NCBI RefSeq assembly: GCF_052857255.1
Contig: NC_135504.1
Span: forward strand, 134,652,929 to 134,716,928
From: Amblyomma americanum
Taxonomy: Eukaryota; Arthropoda; Arachnida; Ixodida; Ixodidae
DNA length: 64,000 nt
Direction: 5' to 3'
The position numbers and the translations under genes are program-made. Positions 19,349-31,019 of the stretch are shown one piece after another. Below the pieces are notes generated by a model that ran no database searches, had not been told where the DNA came from, and worked only from the letters and a program-made list of their open reading frames with translations. Position 1 is the first letter of the stretch; every line of letters begins with the position of its first letter.

Positions 19349-20462
19349 TGTCACAAAGTTCATGCCTGCCCTATCCAGCTTTGACCTTTGTTTCCCAGGA
19401 ACATGTCGCGGAGCGGCGTCGACGACCTTTTCCCCTTAGCCCGCGGGAGAACAGCATTCTCGCCATAGCGCGGGAGGGGTCACTCGAAGCTACTACCCCC
19501 CCCCCCCCTAACATTGTTGTTATACAGGTAGCAAGCGCTTGCACGTGTTGGGAACAGCAGAAGCGGATTGAATGCCCCGGCACTGTTGGCGGCCCCCAAT
19601 GACTGCTCGTGGGATTAAGGCATTGTGCCGAATTCTTTCGACATTCCTTCATGTGTTCTTTTTTCTTTTGGGGAGCTGCATTCCTCTGTGCGTGGCTCCT
19701 GAAGAGTTTTTTTTCCATGTGTTGTTTTTTTTTTCATTCTTTGCCATGCGAACGGGGCGACGGGAACGCCGCGCGCTGGCAGTAATTGGTCTGGATATTT
19801 CAGTGCGTGCTGTCGTGAGTGAGGTCGGCCAGGGAAGTGGTCGGCAAGGAGCCTAGGCGGAGATCTTACGCGTAGAGCGCGGCTACGGTGGTCCCGAAGA
19901 CGCGAGCCCCCCTCATCCCCGCGACGAGCAACCGCAGCCCGACGCTCCCTGCGACCGGAACTTGCCACTCCGCAACTAAGCCATCGTTTCTCATCACTCA
20001 CTTCAACTCTTTAATCTTTGTATTTTTGCTTTCTGTGTTTCTCGTTGTAATCCTTTGTACTGTATTTCCTTCTCGTAACATTTTTGTATAGCAACCGCGC
20101 TGATGTTTCTTTCTTTGAGTTAATTTTTGTGCTAACGTGTTCAATTGGTGCTTGTGTTATTTGCTTCACGTCAGTGTACGGCGCTACCTTGTCGGGCATA
20201 TTGCAATACTTGGTTGTTGTTTGCCTAATTAAATTAACTCGCTACGGAACTTGCCTACGCCTCATGCCTCCGGTCAACGACTAATCAGGCGTGGCACCTA
20301 TCACCGGTCAGCAGTTGAATCACAATCTTTTGCACGCGGGGTGGAGAAGTTTGTCGCTCCTCCCTCGCCGAACTTACGGAGTGTGCAGTGGTGGGCAGGT
20401 TGGCCCGATTCATTGTAACTTCGGCGCCAATCAACACCACGGCCGCCCACGATATCTTGACA
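19349..20462 (+). repeat. 3' LTR of element B
   Basis: 1114 bp, begins TGTCACAAAG and ends TTGACA. Collinear with the 5' LTR at 8103-9226. It is followed by the target duplication TAATG and the resumed integrase of A. Confidence 0.85.
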
Positions 20463-21016
20463 TAATGTCAGAGCAGCGCAGTCACTGTCTAAAGTGTACT
20501 ACGACAAATCGGCACGCAAGCGCACCTTTCAACCTGGTGATCAGGTGATGTTGCTGCGTCGTCAAAAAGGAACAAGCGTGAGGTGCAATGGGAAGGGCCA
20601 GCTAAGGTGGTGTCCAAGCTTTCGGACACCAACTATGAGGTCCAGTTTAAGAACAAACACAATCGGATAACCCACAGTAATTTGATGAAGCCTTATGTGC
20701 AGCGTCACGCCATGGTTAACATGGCGCTGAACATGCCAGAGGAAGATATCTCAGACATACCTTGTGTCATACATGAGGACAGGCAGGCAGCGAATCAGCT
20801 GCTAAATTCAATCGACAGAGAGCCACGTTTGTCGGAAAATCAACGAGGAGACATGAAAAATGTCGTCCGTGACTTGGAGGCGGTGTTTTCAAACAAGCCA
20901 GGAAAAACAAACCTCGCGAACACGACATTCAGCTGTCCAGCGAACAGCCAATCAGGAGCATACCGTACCGTGTCTCTCCAAGACAAAAAGAAATCATTGA
21001 GACGGAGATCCGCCGT
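20463..21016 (+). pseudogene. Element A integrase C-terminal domain and linker to RT
   Basis: The integrase of A resumes at 20467 with YYDKSARKRTFQPGDQVMLL, the usual start of the C-terminal domain, then shifts frame near 20575 and reads WEGPAKVVSKLSDTNYEV, the GPY/F-like module, and SNLMKPY. A linker (NSIDREPRLSENQ) leads directly into the RT. There is no protease here, confirming that INT precedes RT in one polyprotein. Confidence 0.85.
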
Positions 21017-21751
21017 ATGTGCGAGCTTTGCGTCATAGTGCCCTGTGTAAGTGACTATACGTCACCAATCATTATTGTAGAGGTTCCAGGGAAGGATCCC
21101 AGACCTTGCGTGGACTACCGGGGACTGAATTCAATCACAGTGGACCAGACCTACCCCATTCCGAACATCGAGGAGAGGGTTGAAACAGTCGCTAAATCAG
21201 AATATATATCCACACTGAATTTAGTTCGTGGTTACTGGCAGGTGCCACTCACTGTGCGCGCCAGCAGGTACGCAGCATTCGTGTCCCCCGCGGGCACGTT
21301 TCGCCCGGTAATGTTGAGCTTCGGCTTGAAAAATGCTCCGTACTGTTTTTCAAAGTTAATGGACCAAGTTTTGCGGGTACTTGCAGATTTCGTTCTCTCC
21401 TACCTTGACGACGTGGCCGTTTTCTCACAAAACTGGGAGGAGCACATTGAACACCTGCGTATTGTACTGAGCCGACTGCTTGAGGCTGGTTTAATGGTAA
21501 GGGCGGCAAAATGCCACCTGGGGTGCGCCGAAGTGAACTATCTTGGGCGCGTGGTTGGACGAGGCCAGCGCAGACCTGCAGAACTTAAAGTGGCTGCCGT
21601 GGTGGGGTACCGTCGCCCAACCACAAAATCGGAACTCAGGGCTTTTCTTGGCCTAGCAGGCTATTATCAGCATTACGCAAAGGGCTACTATGATTTAGCC
21701 AGCCCCCTGACCGACGCACTGAGAAAAAGTGAGCCTGCCAATCTTTCTTAG
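21017..21751 (+). pseudogene. Element A reverse transcriptase
   Basis: Ty3/gypsy-type RT with SDYTSPIIIVEVPGKDPRPC, the CVDYRGLNSIT fingers motif, LNLVRGYWQVPL (the usual first Asp is Asn here), LSFGLKNAPYCF, the YLDDVAVF catalytic box and FLGLAGYY in the thumb. A TAG at 21749-21751 separates it from RNase H in the same frame. The Asp-to-Asn change alone would inactivate polymerisation. Confidence 0.88.
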
Positions 21752-22207
21752 AACCAAAAGAAAGAGAAGGCATTTCAGAGTCTGAAAACAGCCTTAAGCG
21801 AGCGCCCAATACTGGCTGTGCCAAATTTCTCGAAACCCTTTATCGTGCAATGTGATGCCAGCGACCGCTGGTTAGGCGCTGTTCTTTGCCAGGAAAGCGA
21901 TGGCAGGCACACACGGCTTGTCCTTTACTTAAGCCGCAAGCTCAGAACGCGGGAAGAGGCGTATAGCACGTCTGAAAAAGAATGCGGATGCCTCGTTTGG
22001 GCAATAGACAAACTGGCGTGCTACGTCTCTGGGTCCCGTTTCATAGTAGAAACGGACCATTGGCCTTTGACTTGGCTGCACAATATGTCGCCCAAAAATG
22101 GTCGTCTACTGAGGTGGAGCCTGGCACTCCAGCACCACAGCCTCGAGGTTCGCTACAAGAAAGACAAGCTCCACACAAATGCCGACGGGCTAAGCCGAGC
22201 CTTTTAG
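21752..22207 (+). pseudogene. Element A RNase H
   Basis: It follows the RT in frame and shows all landmarks of the gypsy RNase H: VQCDASDRWLGAVL, SRKLRTREEAYSTSEKEC, VETDHWPLTWL and the terminal NADGLSRAF before the TAG at 22205-22207. It ends the polyprotein; no integrase follows it. Confidence 0.88.
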
Positions 22208-22931
22208 CTAGTATAGATTTTACAAAAGGGGATGTCCCCCAAATTTGTAGTTTTTGAGGTTTATTTCATATTCTCTTCCTAATGGAGAGCGCATACCTCC
22301 CACTTTCTTCGCAGTAATGCTGTTCATAATCAGGTAACATACCTAGGAGCACGTTTCCTTCTTTCGGCCAAGGATAAAAAAGAGCGAGTGGTGAAACATA
22401 CTTTGACTCTAGGTATTGGGGCGGGCAAAATTGAACGCCACGTCGGCCAAATCAAGTTACCTATTCCCGTACCGCGTCCCCTCTATGCACCAACCTGATT
22501 TCATTTAGCGAAATTTTTTTTCCTATCCAAGTGCGCCTCGAGCGGGAGCGCACGCCTTGGACAGGTGCCCTGTCAATACTACTCGTCGGGAGACACCATG
22601 TGTTCATTCAGGCAAAACATTTGATCTCTTCAAGTTTTAGTTGAAGTTTTTTGCTAATTGCAGTTTTGGCCCTGAGTTGTGGTCTGGCGGGATGAGTGGG
22701 TTCTGAGGGCACGTGCTTTTGTCAGGTGTGGTTTGGCGTCTGTGATCCCTTTTGGCTAGCATTGCATTGAATTTCCCAAAACGGCCATTTGACGAAGGGA
22801 AGCGATGCCGAGCTTCGGAACTGAATGCAATCAGAAGACTCCCAAATCGCATCTGGTTCCTGGCACGCCCAGACAGCCGAGCTAGTGCGAGCAGTTCATC
22901 TTCCGGGCGCAATATCTGACGCCGGGGGTGC
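22208..22931 (+). other. Element A 3' untranslated region
   Basis: 724 bp between the pol stop and the 3' LTR. I see no reading frame or second gene such as env. The last bases GCCGGGGGTGC before the LTR may be an eroded polypurine tract. Confidence 0.5.
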
Positions 22932-23763
22932 TGTTGCGCTCGCGATTCCTTCCTGCTGTGGAATTCGGCGAAGTTGTCATGGGGAGGATTTCCTGAAGAC
23001 CACCGCAAAGGTGGGTGAGCCCTCTGGGGGAGACGTGACTGCAGGGCTGCCAGAGGGAACGACGACAATAGCGTCCCCACGTGTTCGAACAGGAATGCCG
23101 GAAGCAGCGACGATAGCAACCCCATAGCGACGATAGCGTTCAACAGTAATGCCAGCGACGACCATAAGCGTATTCGTTCCAGTCCTCGCCACGACGAAGT
23201 GCGGTATCAGTGTGGTCCCCTTCAGTCACGCTGGATTTGAACAATTGCCCGAGTGCTGCACCTGCGACAGAGCTTCCGCGTTCCGGTCACCAGTGCAAGC
23301 CCTTTCGACACCTGCGGGGAGACAGCCTGCATTCCTGTGTCATGTAGGTGCCCTACGGACGCACGTGCGCGGCCACCTGGAAGCCGCGAGGACAACAACG
23401 TGACCGGGTCCTGTTCCCTTTCCCTCGACCGAGCTGCGAAGAAACATCAGGATTGCCCTGCCGTGGGTAATACCATCAGTGCCATCGTGTGATTGGACAT
23501 CATTCTTCGAACTGTATTCCCCAGCTAGGGATCTGGGGGATACGAAGAGTATTTAAGGAGCTGCTGGTTTGATGCCAAAGAGAGCCCCTTTCTTGAGAGG
23601 TATCAAGGACTCCCGACTCCTAAGAAGCTCTCTTTACTGAGAAGCACTCTCAGTTGCCCGTGCTTGTACATAATGTAAACAGTCCTTGTATAAAGTTTTC
23701 CAAGTTTTCTTCCCCCGATCGTCCTCTTTTCTCCGGCCCAGTCACGCTACCTGAATCCCAACA
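22932..23763 (+). repeat. 3' LTR of element A (carries the empty RTE site)
   Basis: 832 bp from TGTTGCGCTCGCG to CCCAACA, collinear with the split 5' LTR. At 23665-23677 it has one uninterrupted TGTACATAATGTA, the pre-insertion state of the RTE target. Confidence 0.88.
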
Positions 23764-23990
23764 CCGTCCACGCTCACGCACCGTCACTTTTTCTAATTCC
23801 TTCTTTCCTCGTGCAGCCGCAGACTGGAACAAACAACGTTGCCATCATCACTTGCCCAAGTCTTTTCGCTGAAAATGTAAAATCTTTCCTGCTATTGTGA
23901 ATCTGTGCTTTTAATTGTTGCCACCCCTTATGTAACGCCCCTCTTTTGGGGCCTTTAAGGTAATAAAATGAAATTAAATGAAATGGAATA
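23764..23990 (+). pseudogene. LINE J C-terminus and 3' UTR (3' piece)
   Basis: Reads on from the 5' piece at 1018: VTFSNSFFPRAAADWN, then LPKSFR and a TGA at 23870-23872. This is the classic C-terminal N-xFxxR...WNxLP motif of jockey/CR1-type RTs. A 100-bp 3' UTR ends in the A-rich tail TAATAAAATGAAATTAAATG (23960-23979), with the tail running to about 23990. Confidence 0.85.
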
Positions 23991-24735
23991 AAAATATCAA
24001 TTCAGAGTTCATACGCGATATACGCACATTGAGAGGCATAAAGAGTACTCCAGTCAACTTTGTGAGCGTACATCAGTTGGAAAATTCGGTGGTTGTTTAT
24101 CTTGGGGCGAATATTGCGCGCTTAATCGTACCATATACGTGGAACAAGTACATATTCGATGAGAGGTGTACGGGCCGGAACTTTTCTTAGAAACACTTCC
24201 GTGGCTGACCAGAGTTTGATGCAGGTCAGAGCTTCGATCCTGGGTATTGTCTTTCGCTTGACTACTTTACGCTCCGTTTTACGACGTCTTCGCATAAAGC
24301 TTGGACCGTTGATATCTATCCCTAGCTGGGACAGCTGGCGGTGCAAATCCCGGTCCGATCAATGAACTAGACTTCGATGGACAGACTGCATGCACGCTCA
24401 TTCCTTTGTTACGTGCAGCCAAACGGTTCATGGAGCATTCATTTGAAGGGAGCTCTCTACAATTCTAGTGGAAATGCTAGGTTGTTTCGATCTAATTTAG
24501 GTTATGCCAATTACACTTAGATGCTAAATGCTAAAATCCTTACTCAACCTCAGGTTATAGCCTTTACCTGCGCCAAAGTTTTTTCACGCCATAACATGCA
24601 TTCTTAGTTCACTACAACTAGAGCCGCAGGTTCTTAAGGTGCAAAGCTCGGCTCCTACTTTTTCTCAACTGTGTCACCAAGTTTTGTTCTTATAATTCTC
24701 GCAATCTCATTCTCTTTGCAGTCGACTGGGTAGTT
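23991..24735. other. Unassigned sequence
   Basis: No convincing reading frame, repeat or terminal structure. A short open stretch around 24122-24346 on the minus strand has no recognisable motif. It may be old host intergenic DNA. Confidence 0.3.
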
Positions 24736-25310
24736 CAATTAAATTTTTATTCTACATCTTGAGGACGTTGGGTACATCGACAAAGAGCCAGAGAAAAAGC
24801 TTGACAGAGGTCGACGCACCCTACAATGACTTGACAGTAGCACCAGAATGGCATACAGCGTGGGGCATACAATCATAACAGTGTCACTGAGATACGTGAA
24901 TATGTAAATAAAATAAAATAAAACGGCATGCAAGCACACAGGAAAAAAACAGAAATCATAAGTACAAATCTCAGTTGCACGAAGTGCCTACGGTACCTAA
25001 GTGTACATAAACTTAGATGCCTTATTTAATGAGCACGGAAGCGTGTAAGAAAGCATCTGGTGACCATACTTCGTTCGAGTTTTCGACAAGAACCATGTGA
25101 AACCAGTACGGGCGGCATACTTCAGTTTTTTACACTTTAAGTTGGACAGCTACACCATAAATGAGTAATTTTGCCTAATACTTGTTATATACCGCCTCAA
25201 TAGAATACATTCAAAGACTTAGGAAAGGGAGTGATGCGAAGCGATGCAAAAATCGGTTCCGTATAATCAAAACTTGAAACGTTACAACATGAACTGGTGG
25301 GCGATTTGGT
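24736..25310 (-). other. Possible 3' end of a minus-strand LINE
   Basis: The reverse complement ends in AGATGTAGAATAAAAATTTA, an A-rich end with a polyadenylation-like signal, as in jockey/CR1 3' tails. No RT motif is visible in the adjoining 500 bp, so this is a guess based on the terminus only. Confidence 0.25.
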
Positions 25311-25532
25311 CAGACATGGTTCTTGTAAACCAGCGAAACGGCTCGAAGCCAAACAGAAAGGGACAAAACACTGCGCTGAACTAACAACCGAATAGTTTTA
25401 TTCAGGGCACCATGCACTGGTTAAATACACGCTGGTATCGCAGAATATTAGAAAAACAGAGAAAAACAAGAAAAATGAGAAAGAATAAATAAGAAAAAAA
25501 TAAGAAAAAATATCGTTTCACAGCCTAATTTA

Positions 25533-28375
25533 TTTATTTATACATACTGCTAGTCCCATTTGGGATTGTTGCAGGAGGGCAAAATAGGGTTAGTAATAAC
25601 AGTTCAAAAAATACATCATTTTGGTGAACATTGTAAAATAGATAACTGAAAGTAAGGGTAAAGCAAAGGCACAGGAGTTAAATTTGGAAATACAACCAAA
25701 AATACAACAACGTAGAATAACAATGCAACTAACTGTATCATAACCATATCGAAACAAGGCAAATTAATCTCACATTAGGCGCCATGACAGAAGATACATC
25801 GCAATAGTTCCGAAGACAATACTGGTAGTCTGTGTATACCTGAACAAAGTAAAAAAAGGCACACAGAATAGGAAGCAATATTAGCAACACAGAAAACACA
25901 CACAAAAATATTTCCCAATTAAGTACCGAGCTCTCGATAGCAGCGCTGAACTTTCCTAACGATGAGCTGCTAGTTATTGAAGGGTTTAGACTGTTCCTTT
26001 TACGAGTGGCAAACCGAAAAAATGAGTATTTGAAGCAGTCAGTATGGAAAGAGTACTCGTTTAGTGTATTAGAATGTTTGTTACGCGTCGATCTTGCTTT
26101 AGAAAAGGAAATATATTTAGTAACGTCAAGTTTTAATTGCTGGTGAATTAGTTGATACATCATCATGTGTCGCGCGTGTTTACTACGTATTTGGAGTGTT
26201 TGTATCCCCTCACGTTTCATTATTTCTGTTGGTGAGTCACTTGTTTGGTATTTGTTAAATATAAATCTGACAGCTTTTCTTTGAACTGCTTCGAGTTTGG
26301 CAATATTTTGATTAGTATGAGGGAACCAAACGGCGCTACCATATTCTAAGACAGATCTAACCGAAGTGTTGTACGCTAATTGTTTAGTTTGGGCAGGGGC
26401 TAGTCGCAGACGTCGTCTAAAAAAAAGAGTGGTTTTAAGCTGTTGATGTAATCATGTCCATGTGGGCGTTCCACCGGGGGTCATCTGCCAGTCAGTGCAC
26501 CATTTTGTTATAGATTTAAGCGCATTGTTAAGGGTTTCACGGTCATCAACTGTGTTGATTTCCTTATAAATGTTGCAATCGTCCACAGAAAGTCGTATGT
26601 TGACATTAGCATTAGCGGCTAAATCATTCATGAAGATTAAAAAGAGCATGGGGGGCCAAGACACTGCCCCGGGGGACACCGAATACAACTTGGACTATGT
26701 GGGAAGTTTGTTGGTTAATTTCTACAAACTGTGTTTGATCTGATAAATAATTTCTAATCCAGTTAACTACAGGCCCTTGACCTAGTGTCGTCTTAAGCTT
26801 ATTAATTAGGTTGTTATGTGTAACCCGATCAAATGCCTTCGAAAAATCAAGTAGTATTAAGTCGGTTTGTTTTCGGCTATCTATGCTTTGCGATAAGTTA
26901 TGTATTAGTTCTATTAATTGAGTTACCGTGGAAAGCCCTTGGCGGAAGCCATGCTGAAATGGTGATAATATACGTTCATCTTCGGGAAAAATTGTTATGT
27001 GCTTAAGGATAATATGCTCAAGTATTTTAGGCACTGAGCAGGTGATGGAAATGTGTCTGTAGTTAGTAACATCAGTCTTGCTTCCTGACTTGCGAATAGG
27101 GATGATTTTTGCTTTTTTCCATTCCTGTGGGAGTGTGCACGTTATTAATGATTTGTTAAAGATTATGCATAGATACTTAGCCATAAATTCGCCATATCTT
27201 TTAAGAAAAAGATTTGGGATCATATCTGGTCCTGGGCCCTTTTTTGTATCGAGATTTATTAATAGATTTAAAACCCCGCACTCAGTAACAGTTCGTGATT
27301 CAATGTGTTTCGTTCCCGAATGGCTGAATGGAGGAAGAGTACCGTTGTCGTTAGTGAAAACTGAAGAAAAATAATCATTCAAAGATCCGGCAAACTCAAG
27401 GCTTTTTTCTTCCGAGAGTGGATTATCAGTATTTTTCTTAGGATTTAAGTAGCTCCAAAATTTTGTTGGGGACGTTCTTATAAAATTGTTTATCGTATGA
27501 GTAAATAGTGTGATTTAGCGGCCTTTAGACGACCTTTCACGTACTGTATTGCTAAGATAAGTTTTTCTTTGTTTTAGTGCAAGATTTTAATTTGAGAGCT
27601 TTTTTCAATCGATTAACTTTGCGTTTAGCATATATAACGTCACGTGTTATCGAAGGGTTGCGTGTCTTTACTTTTTTGCTTCTAGAAGGCACGAATTTCA
27701 GAATGAAATGCAATACAATGTTTTCAAAGGATTCCCATAAAGTGTCAATGTCAGTTGTGCGACACGCAAGATTATAAAAGGAGTCAAACTCGGAGTACAG
27801 GTGATCTAGAATGCTTGAATTGTCAGCCCTAGTAAAGTCAAGAAATTTAGTTTGCGATCGCGGGGATGACAGCGTGCCGACAATGGGGACACTGCCAAAA
27901 ATTAATTTGTGATCTGAGATTCCATCAAGAATGTTCTATCTTTAGTTCTGCCTAGAGCAAAATGGTGGCTAAGAAATATCAGATCAAGAGTGTTAGTCGA
28001 CAGTCCTCTTACACGTGTCGGATGGTTTACTATCTGAGTAAGGTTAAACTGAAGCATGATATCTAGTAAGGCATCTGAGGAAGCGCAACTATGCTGCACT
28101 GTGTGCCAGTTGATATCTGGAAAATTTAAATCCCCTAACAATACCAGTCCCGTTCCTAAAGAAAACGTTGCATATAGCTGTGAAAAGCTGACATATACTC
28201 ATGATCGCAAGAGGGGCTTCGATAAACGCAGCCTACCATGAACGTATGTGAACCTAATACTAGGCTTGAAAAGACTGCTTCAACACCTTCAACATCGGTA
28301 AGTGGTGTAAATTGTATTTTTTATTGATGAAAATAGCCACTCCACCACCACGGCTTTATCTATCCTTTCGAATAA
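25533..28375 (-). mobile_element. LINE L (CR1/jockey type), inserted in PLE1
   Basis: On the minus strand it runs from a truncated endonuclease (GGGVAIFINKKY near 28300-28340, then LGDLNFPDINW at 28110-28140 and NTLDLIFLS) through the RT to a 3' UTR ending in (ATAA)n at 25533-25555. PLE1 sequence resumes on both sides. It lacks the first part of the endonuclease and any ORF1, as usual for 5'-truncated copies. Confidence 0.8.
25738..27382 (-). pseudogene. LINE L reverse transcriptase
   Basis: RT of LINE L broken into at least three frames (27382-26624, 26688-26452, 26220-25738). Visible blocks are KKGPGPDMIPNLFLK, LPQEWKKAKIIPI, NYRHISIT (R-P-I changed), FQHGFRQGLSTVTQL, LLDFSKAFDRVTH (catalytic Asp kept), FGVPRGSVLAP and SVDDCNIY, where the usual FADD or YADD has become SVDD. 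The C-terminal part ends in a region with FLCVFSVLL of no clear homology. Confidence 0.75.
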
Positions 28376-28422
28376 TTGCGTAATCATTGTGATTGTGCGA
28401 AAGCTTTGCCGAAGCACGTAAT

Positions 28423-29700
28423 CTATGACATTAGGTATCCGTGTTCTTTTTCCGAGATAGCAACAGAAGGGGTGCTTATGCATTGCGTACCTATCCTCAT
28501 GATTTCAGATGCCTCAATTATCTCCCTGGTGAGCTGGTCTTTGCTTTTTGCTACAATTTTACTGGTATTGAACATTGGGCGGCATGAGCAATCACGACAG
28601 TGAATACCGATACGGCGGACGGCATTCTTCACATTATTGTTGTGCTCCTTAATTCTTTCATTTAAACACCGACCAGTTTAGCCAACGTACGACCGGCCAC
28701 AAGACAGAGGAATTGAATATACGAAGTTGTCTTGGCACTGAACATATTTTTTCTCATGCTTCTTCGTGCACACAGGAACATCGCGAAGTGTTTTGTTTGG
28801 CCGATTTACACGCGCACATAAGGTCCTCAATTTACAGGGGCTGAAAACACAACATCTCCTCCAGTTGGTTTTCCCTTTCTTTACAATTTGTGCGATAAAA
28901 CATGAATGTAAGGAATTACGGATACGTTTTTTCCTCGGCTGACTTGGCTGGCAGTAGCACTACGTTTCAACTTCTTCAGCATTCCCTCCGCTACCGAAGT
29001 TAACATGTGAAGCGGGTATCCTGCAGCAACAAGCCTTTCAACCTGGCATGAAAACCTGTGCGTAGTCTTATGCCTACAATATTTTTTCCTGACATTGCCG
29101 AAACAAGATGTGGCAATGCTTCGTTTCCCTAGCTTAGAGTGTGAAGAGCAGCATGGAAGTAGAGGCTTCCTGCTTCTAGGTTCAAAGGCCCAGCATACAT
29201 GAACATCATTAAAAAACAGAGTCAAGTCTAAAAATTTTATGCAGTCATTAACAGGCACTTCATGAGTTATTTCCAGAGTTGAAAGAACGTCTGCAAAGAC
29301 AGAACAAAGTTTTGTCACATCTGCAGGAAGATTTTCCGGTTCACATTCAAGTAAAATAAGGTAATCGTCTACAAAGCGGAACACTTTTATAACCTTTGAT
29401 CCCTTGAGGCGAATATCGAGTGCTCTGTTATTCATAGCTAAATACAAATCGGTGAGCGATGGCGCAATACACGCTCCTATGCATATCCCTTCTTTTTTAA
29501 TGAAAACACGCCCATCGCATCCTGCATAGGTAGACTCTAGGTAGGTTTGTTTCAGTTCAAAAAGTTTCCTACAGGAATGCCAGAAGCATTCTGAAACGCA
29601 GTGGCACCACATTCGTCTATGACATCACTAATGCACGGTAACATTTTGTCATGAGGAACGGAGTAACACAGGTCTTTGATATCAATTGAATTGATGTTCC
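28423..29700 (-). pseudogene. PLE1 reverse transcriptase and GIY-YIG region
   Basis: Penelope-type RT, with the characteristic GICIGACIAPSLTDLYLA and FRFVDDYLILLE (catalytic Asp pair) and IKFLDLTLFF, uninterrupted over 29612-28881. The frame is lost at both ends. The C-terminal part at 28632-28423 keeps HCRDCSCRP and STPSVAISEKEH, which lie after the GIY-YIG endonuclease motif in sister copies; the GIY-YIG itself falls in the degraded stretch 28640-28880. It reads toward the 3' UTR that is now beyond LINE L. Confidence 0.8.
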
Positions 29701-30823
29701 TTTCTGTTTGGTTTCGTGCGCTGGTTTACAAGAACCATGTCTGAAAATTTAACGATATTTCGAACAGTTTTCTTTCGAAGTAAATGTCATCATTTAATAT
29801 TAGTAAATGATTTTGTGCCTCAGACCAAAATGCAATAGTTACTAACGGAGGATAATTGCCTTGTATAGCATCGGCTTAATATGCTTTGGGAGGAGGTGTC
29901 GTAGTAGGGACAAGATACCAGAAACCTTGGACAATTTGTCCCTCAATTTTTCAGCGTGTTAACCCCATGACAATTTTTCAATTAAGAAGCACTCCTAGTC
30001 TTTTGACCGTAGGAACTATTTGAATGAATGAGGGACCTATTTTTAGATAAATTTGTCAAACAGCGGGATCCTTAATTAGAGGTTCAGAAAGTGCAGCTTT
30101 GTCAGTCAATTCGACTCAGACCATTCGTCAAGTTGGTGCAAACAATCTGTAGCTTGCTGTTCAAGATATTGCATATGTGCTGCTCGGAAGAATAGAGTGG
30201 TGTCATCTGCATATATAACAAAAGTTGCAAGTTTACTTACACAGCTATGTCGTTTGCATAAATAAGGAAAAGAGCGGTCCCAATATACTGCCTTGCGGCT
30301 AACCAGAAGACAGATGTATAAAATCTGACGACTAGTTGTCTACTGTTACTTGCTGAGCACGGCAACTAAGATATGAAGTAATTATTTGATGAAATTTTGC
30401 GCAAAATGCAGAGTGTTCGAGTTTCGCCAACATTGCGTTGTGATTGATGCGATCTAAAGCTTTCAAAAAGTCGATAAAAATGCCTAGAGTGAAAATTTTT
30501 GTTCAAAGGGCTCTAGAATGAGTTCTTTTTGGGTTAGAAGCGCAGTTTCTGTAGAAAAGTTTTTCATGAAGCCAAGCTGGCTAGGCGTTAGTATGTTAAA
30601 TTTCTCGCAAAAACTGGACATTCGCTTGTATGATATTTTTCAAAAACTTCTAGAAAATAGGGAGGATAAAAATTGGGTGATAATTTGACAGGACAATTTC
30701 GTTTCCACTCTTATCAACAACGGTCACTTTGGCAATCTGCAATCGTCGGGGAAGCACCGCATGTTCGAGGCAGCAATTAAAAATGTGCTCTAAAACTGGG
30801 CTAATATTACATCGGCTACATAT

Positions 30824-30974
30824 TGTCAGGACTCGGTAGAACCAAGAGGAGAGCTGAAGGTAAAACGGCTTACTGGTTAACCAGAAAAAGTCCCTGCGCA
30901 CTTCAGCTTTTTCTTCTTCTTGCCTCGCGCTCGTAGACCAAGTCTTCATCTTTAGCGTCTTCTTGCATGCGACA
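30824..30974 (-). repeat. 3' LTR of element E
   Basis: Left copy of the LTR, 151 bp. In element orientation it is preceded by the purine tract CTGAGGAGGGGGCAAA (the reverse complement of 30975-30990), a good polypurine tract. It differs from the 5' LTR by few substitutions and a CTT repeat length. Confidence 0.85.
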
Positions 30975-31019
30975 TTTGCCCCCTCCTCAGGAAGCATCGT
31001 CTCGATGGTAACAAAAGGA

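Larger units (their letters stand above)
8103..20462 (+). mobile_element. Gypsy element B nested in the integrase of A
   Basis: LTR element starting TGTCACAAA and ending GACA, with LTRs of 1124 and 1114 bp. Flanking AAATG (8098-8102) and TAATG (20463-20467) are a 4-5 bp target duplication, and excising B rejoins the integrase frame of A. Internal order is gag, protease, integrase, then RT thumb and RNase H. A large internal deletion fused integrase to the RT. B is itself interrupted by LTR element C and by TIR element D. Confidence 0.85.
1019..23763 (+). mobile_element. Gypsy element A (Gmr1-like gene order), heavily nested
   Basis: LTR retrotransposon inserted in LINE J. It begins TGTGCTCGCG and ends CCCAACA (TG...CA), is flanked by CCGT at 1015-1018 and 23764-23767, and has two LTRs of about 832 bp. 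Removing A restores the LINE J reading frame. The internal genes in order are gag, aspartic protease, integrase (split by element B), reverse transcriptase and RNase H. Integrase upstream of RT is unusual for Ty3/gypsy. All open reading frames carry stops or frameshifts, so the copy is dead. LTRs differ by roughly 5-7% over the first 200 bases by eye, so it is not young. Confidence 0.85.
25311..29743 (-). mobile_element. Penelope-like element PLE1, split by LINE L
   Basis: Minus-strand PLE. The 3' UTR is at 25311-25532 and the coding part with 5' end at 28376-29743. The 2.8 kb between is LINE L. The 3' UTR resembles those of the other PLE copies of the window (GTTAGT.CAGCGC and CCATGT..GACCAA blocks). 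The outermost 25 bases, CAGACATGGTTCTTGTAAAC plus CAGCG at 25311-25335, recur as reverse complement at 29719-29743, so the 5' end carries an inverted copy of the 3' terminus. Confidence 0.75.

Noticed and set aside
22208..22931. env-like gene in element A
   Set aside because: No reading frame, signal peptide or membrane segment is present between RNase H and the 3' LTR.
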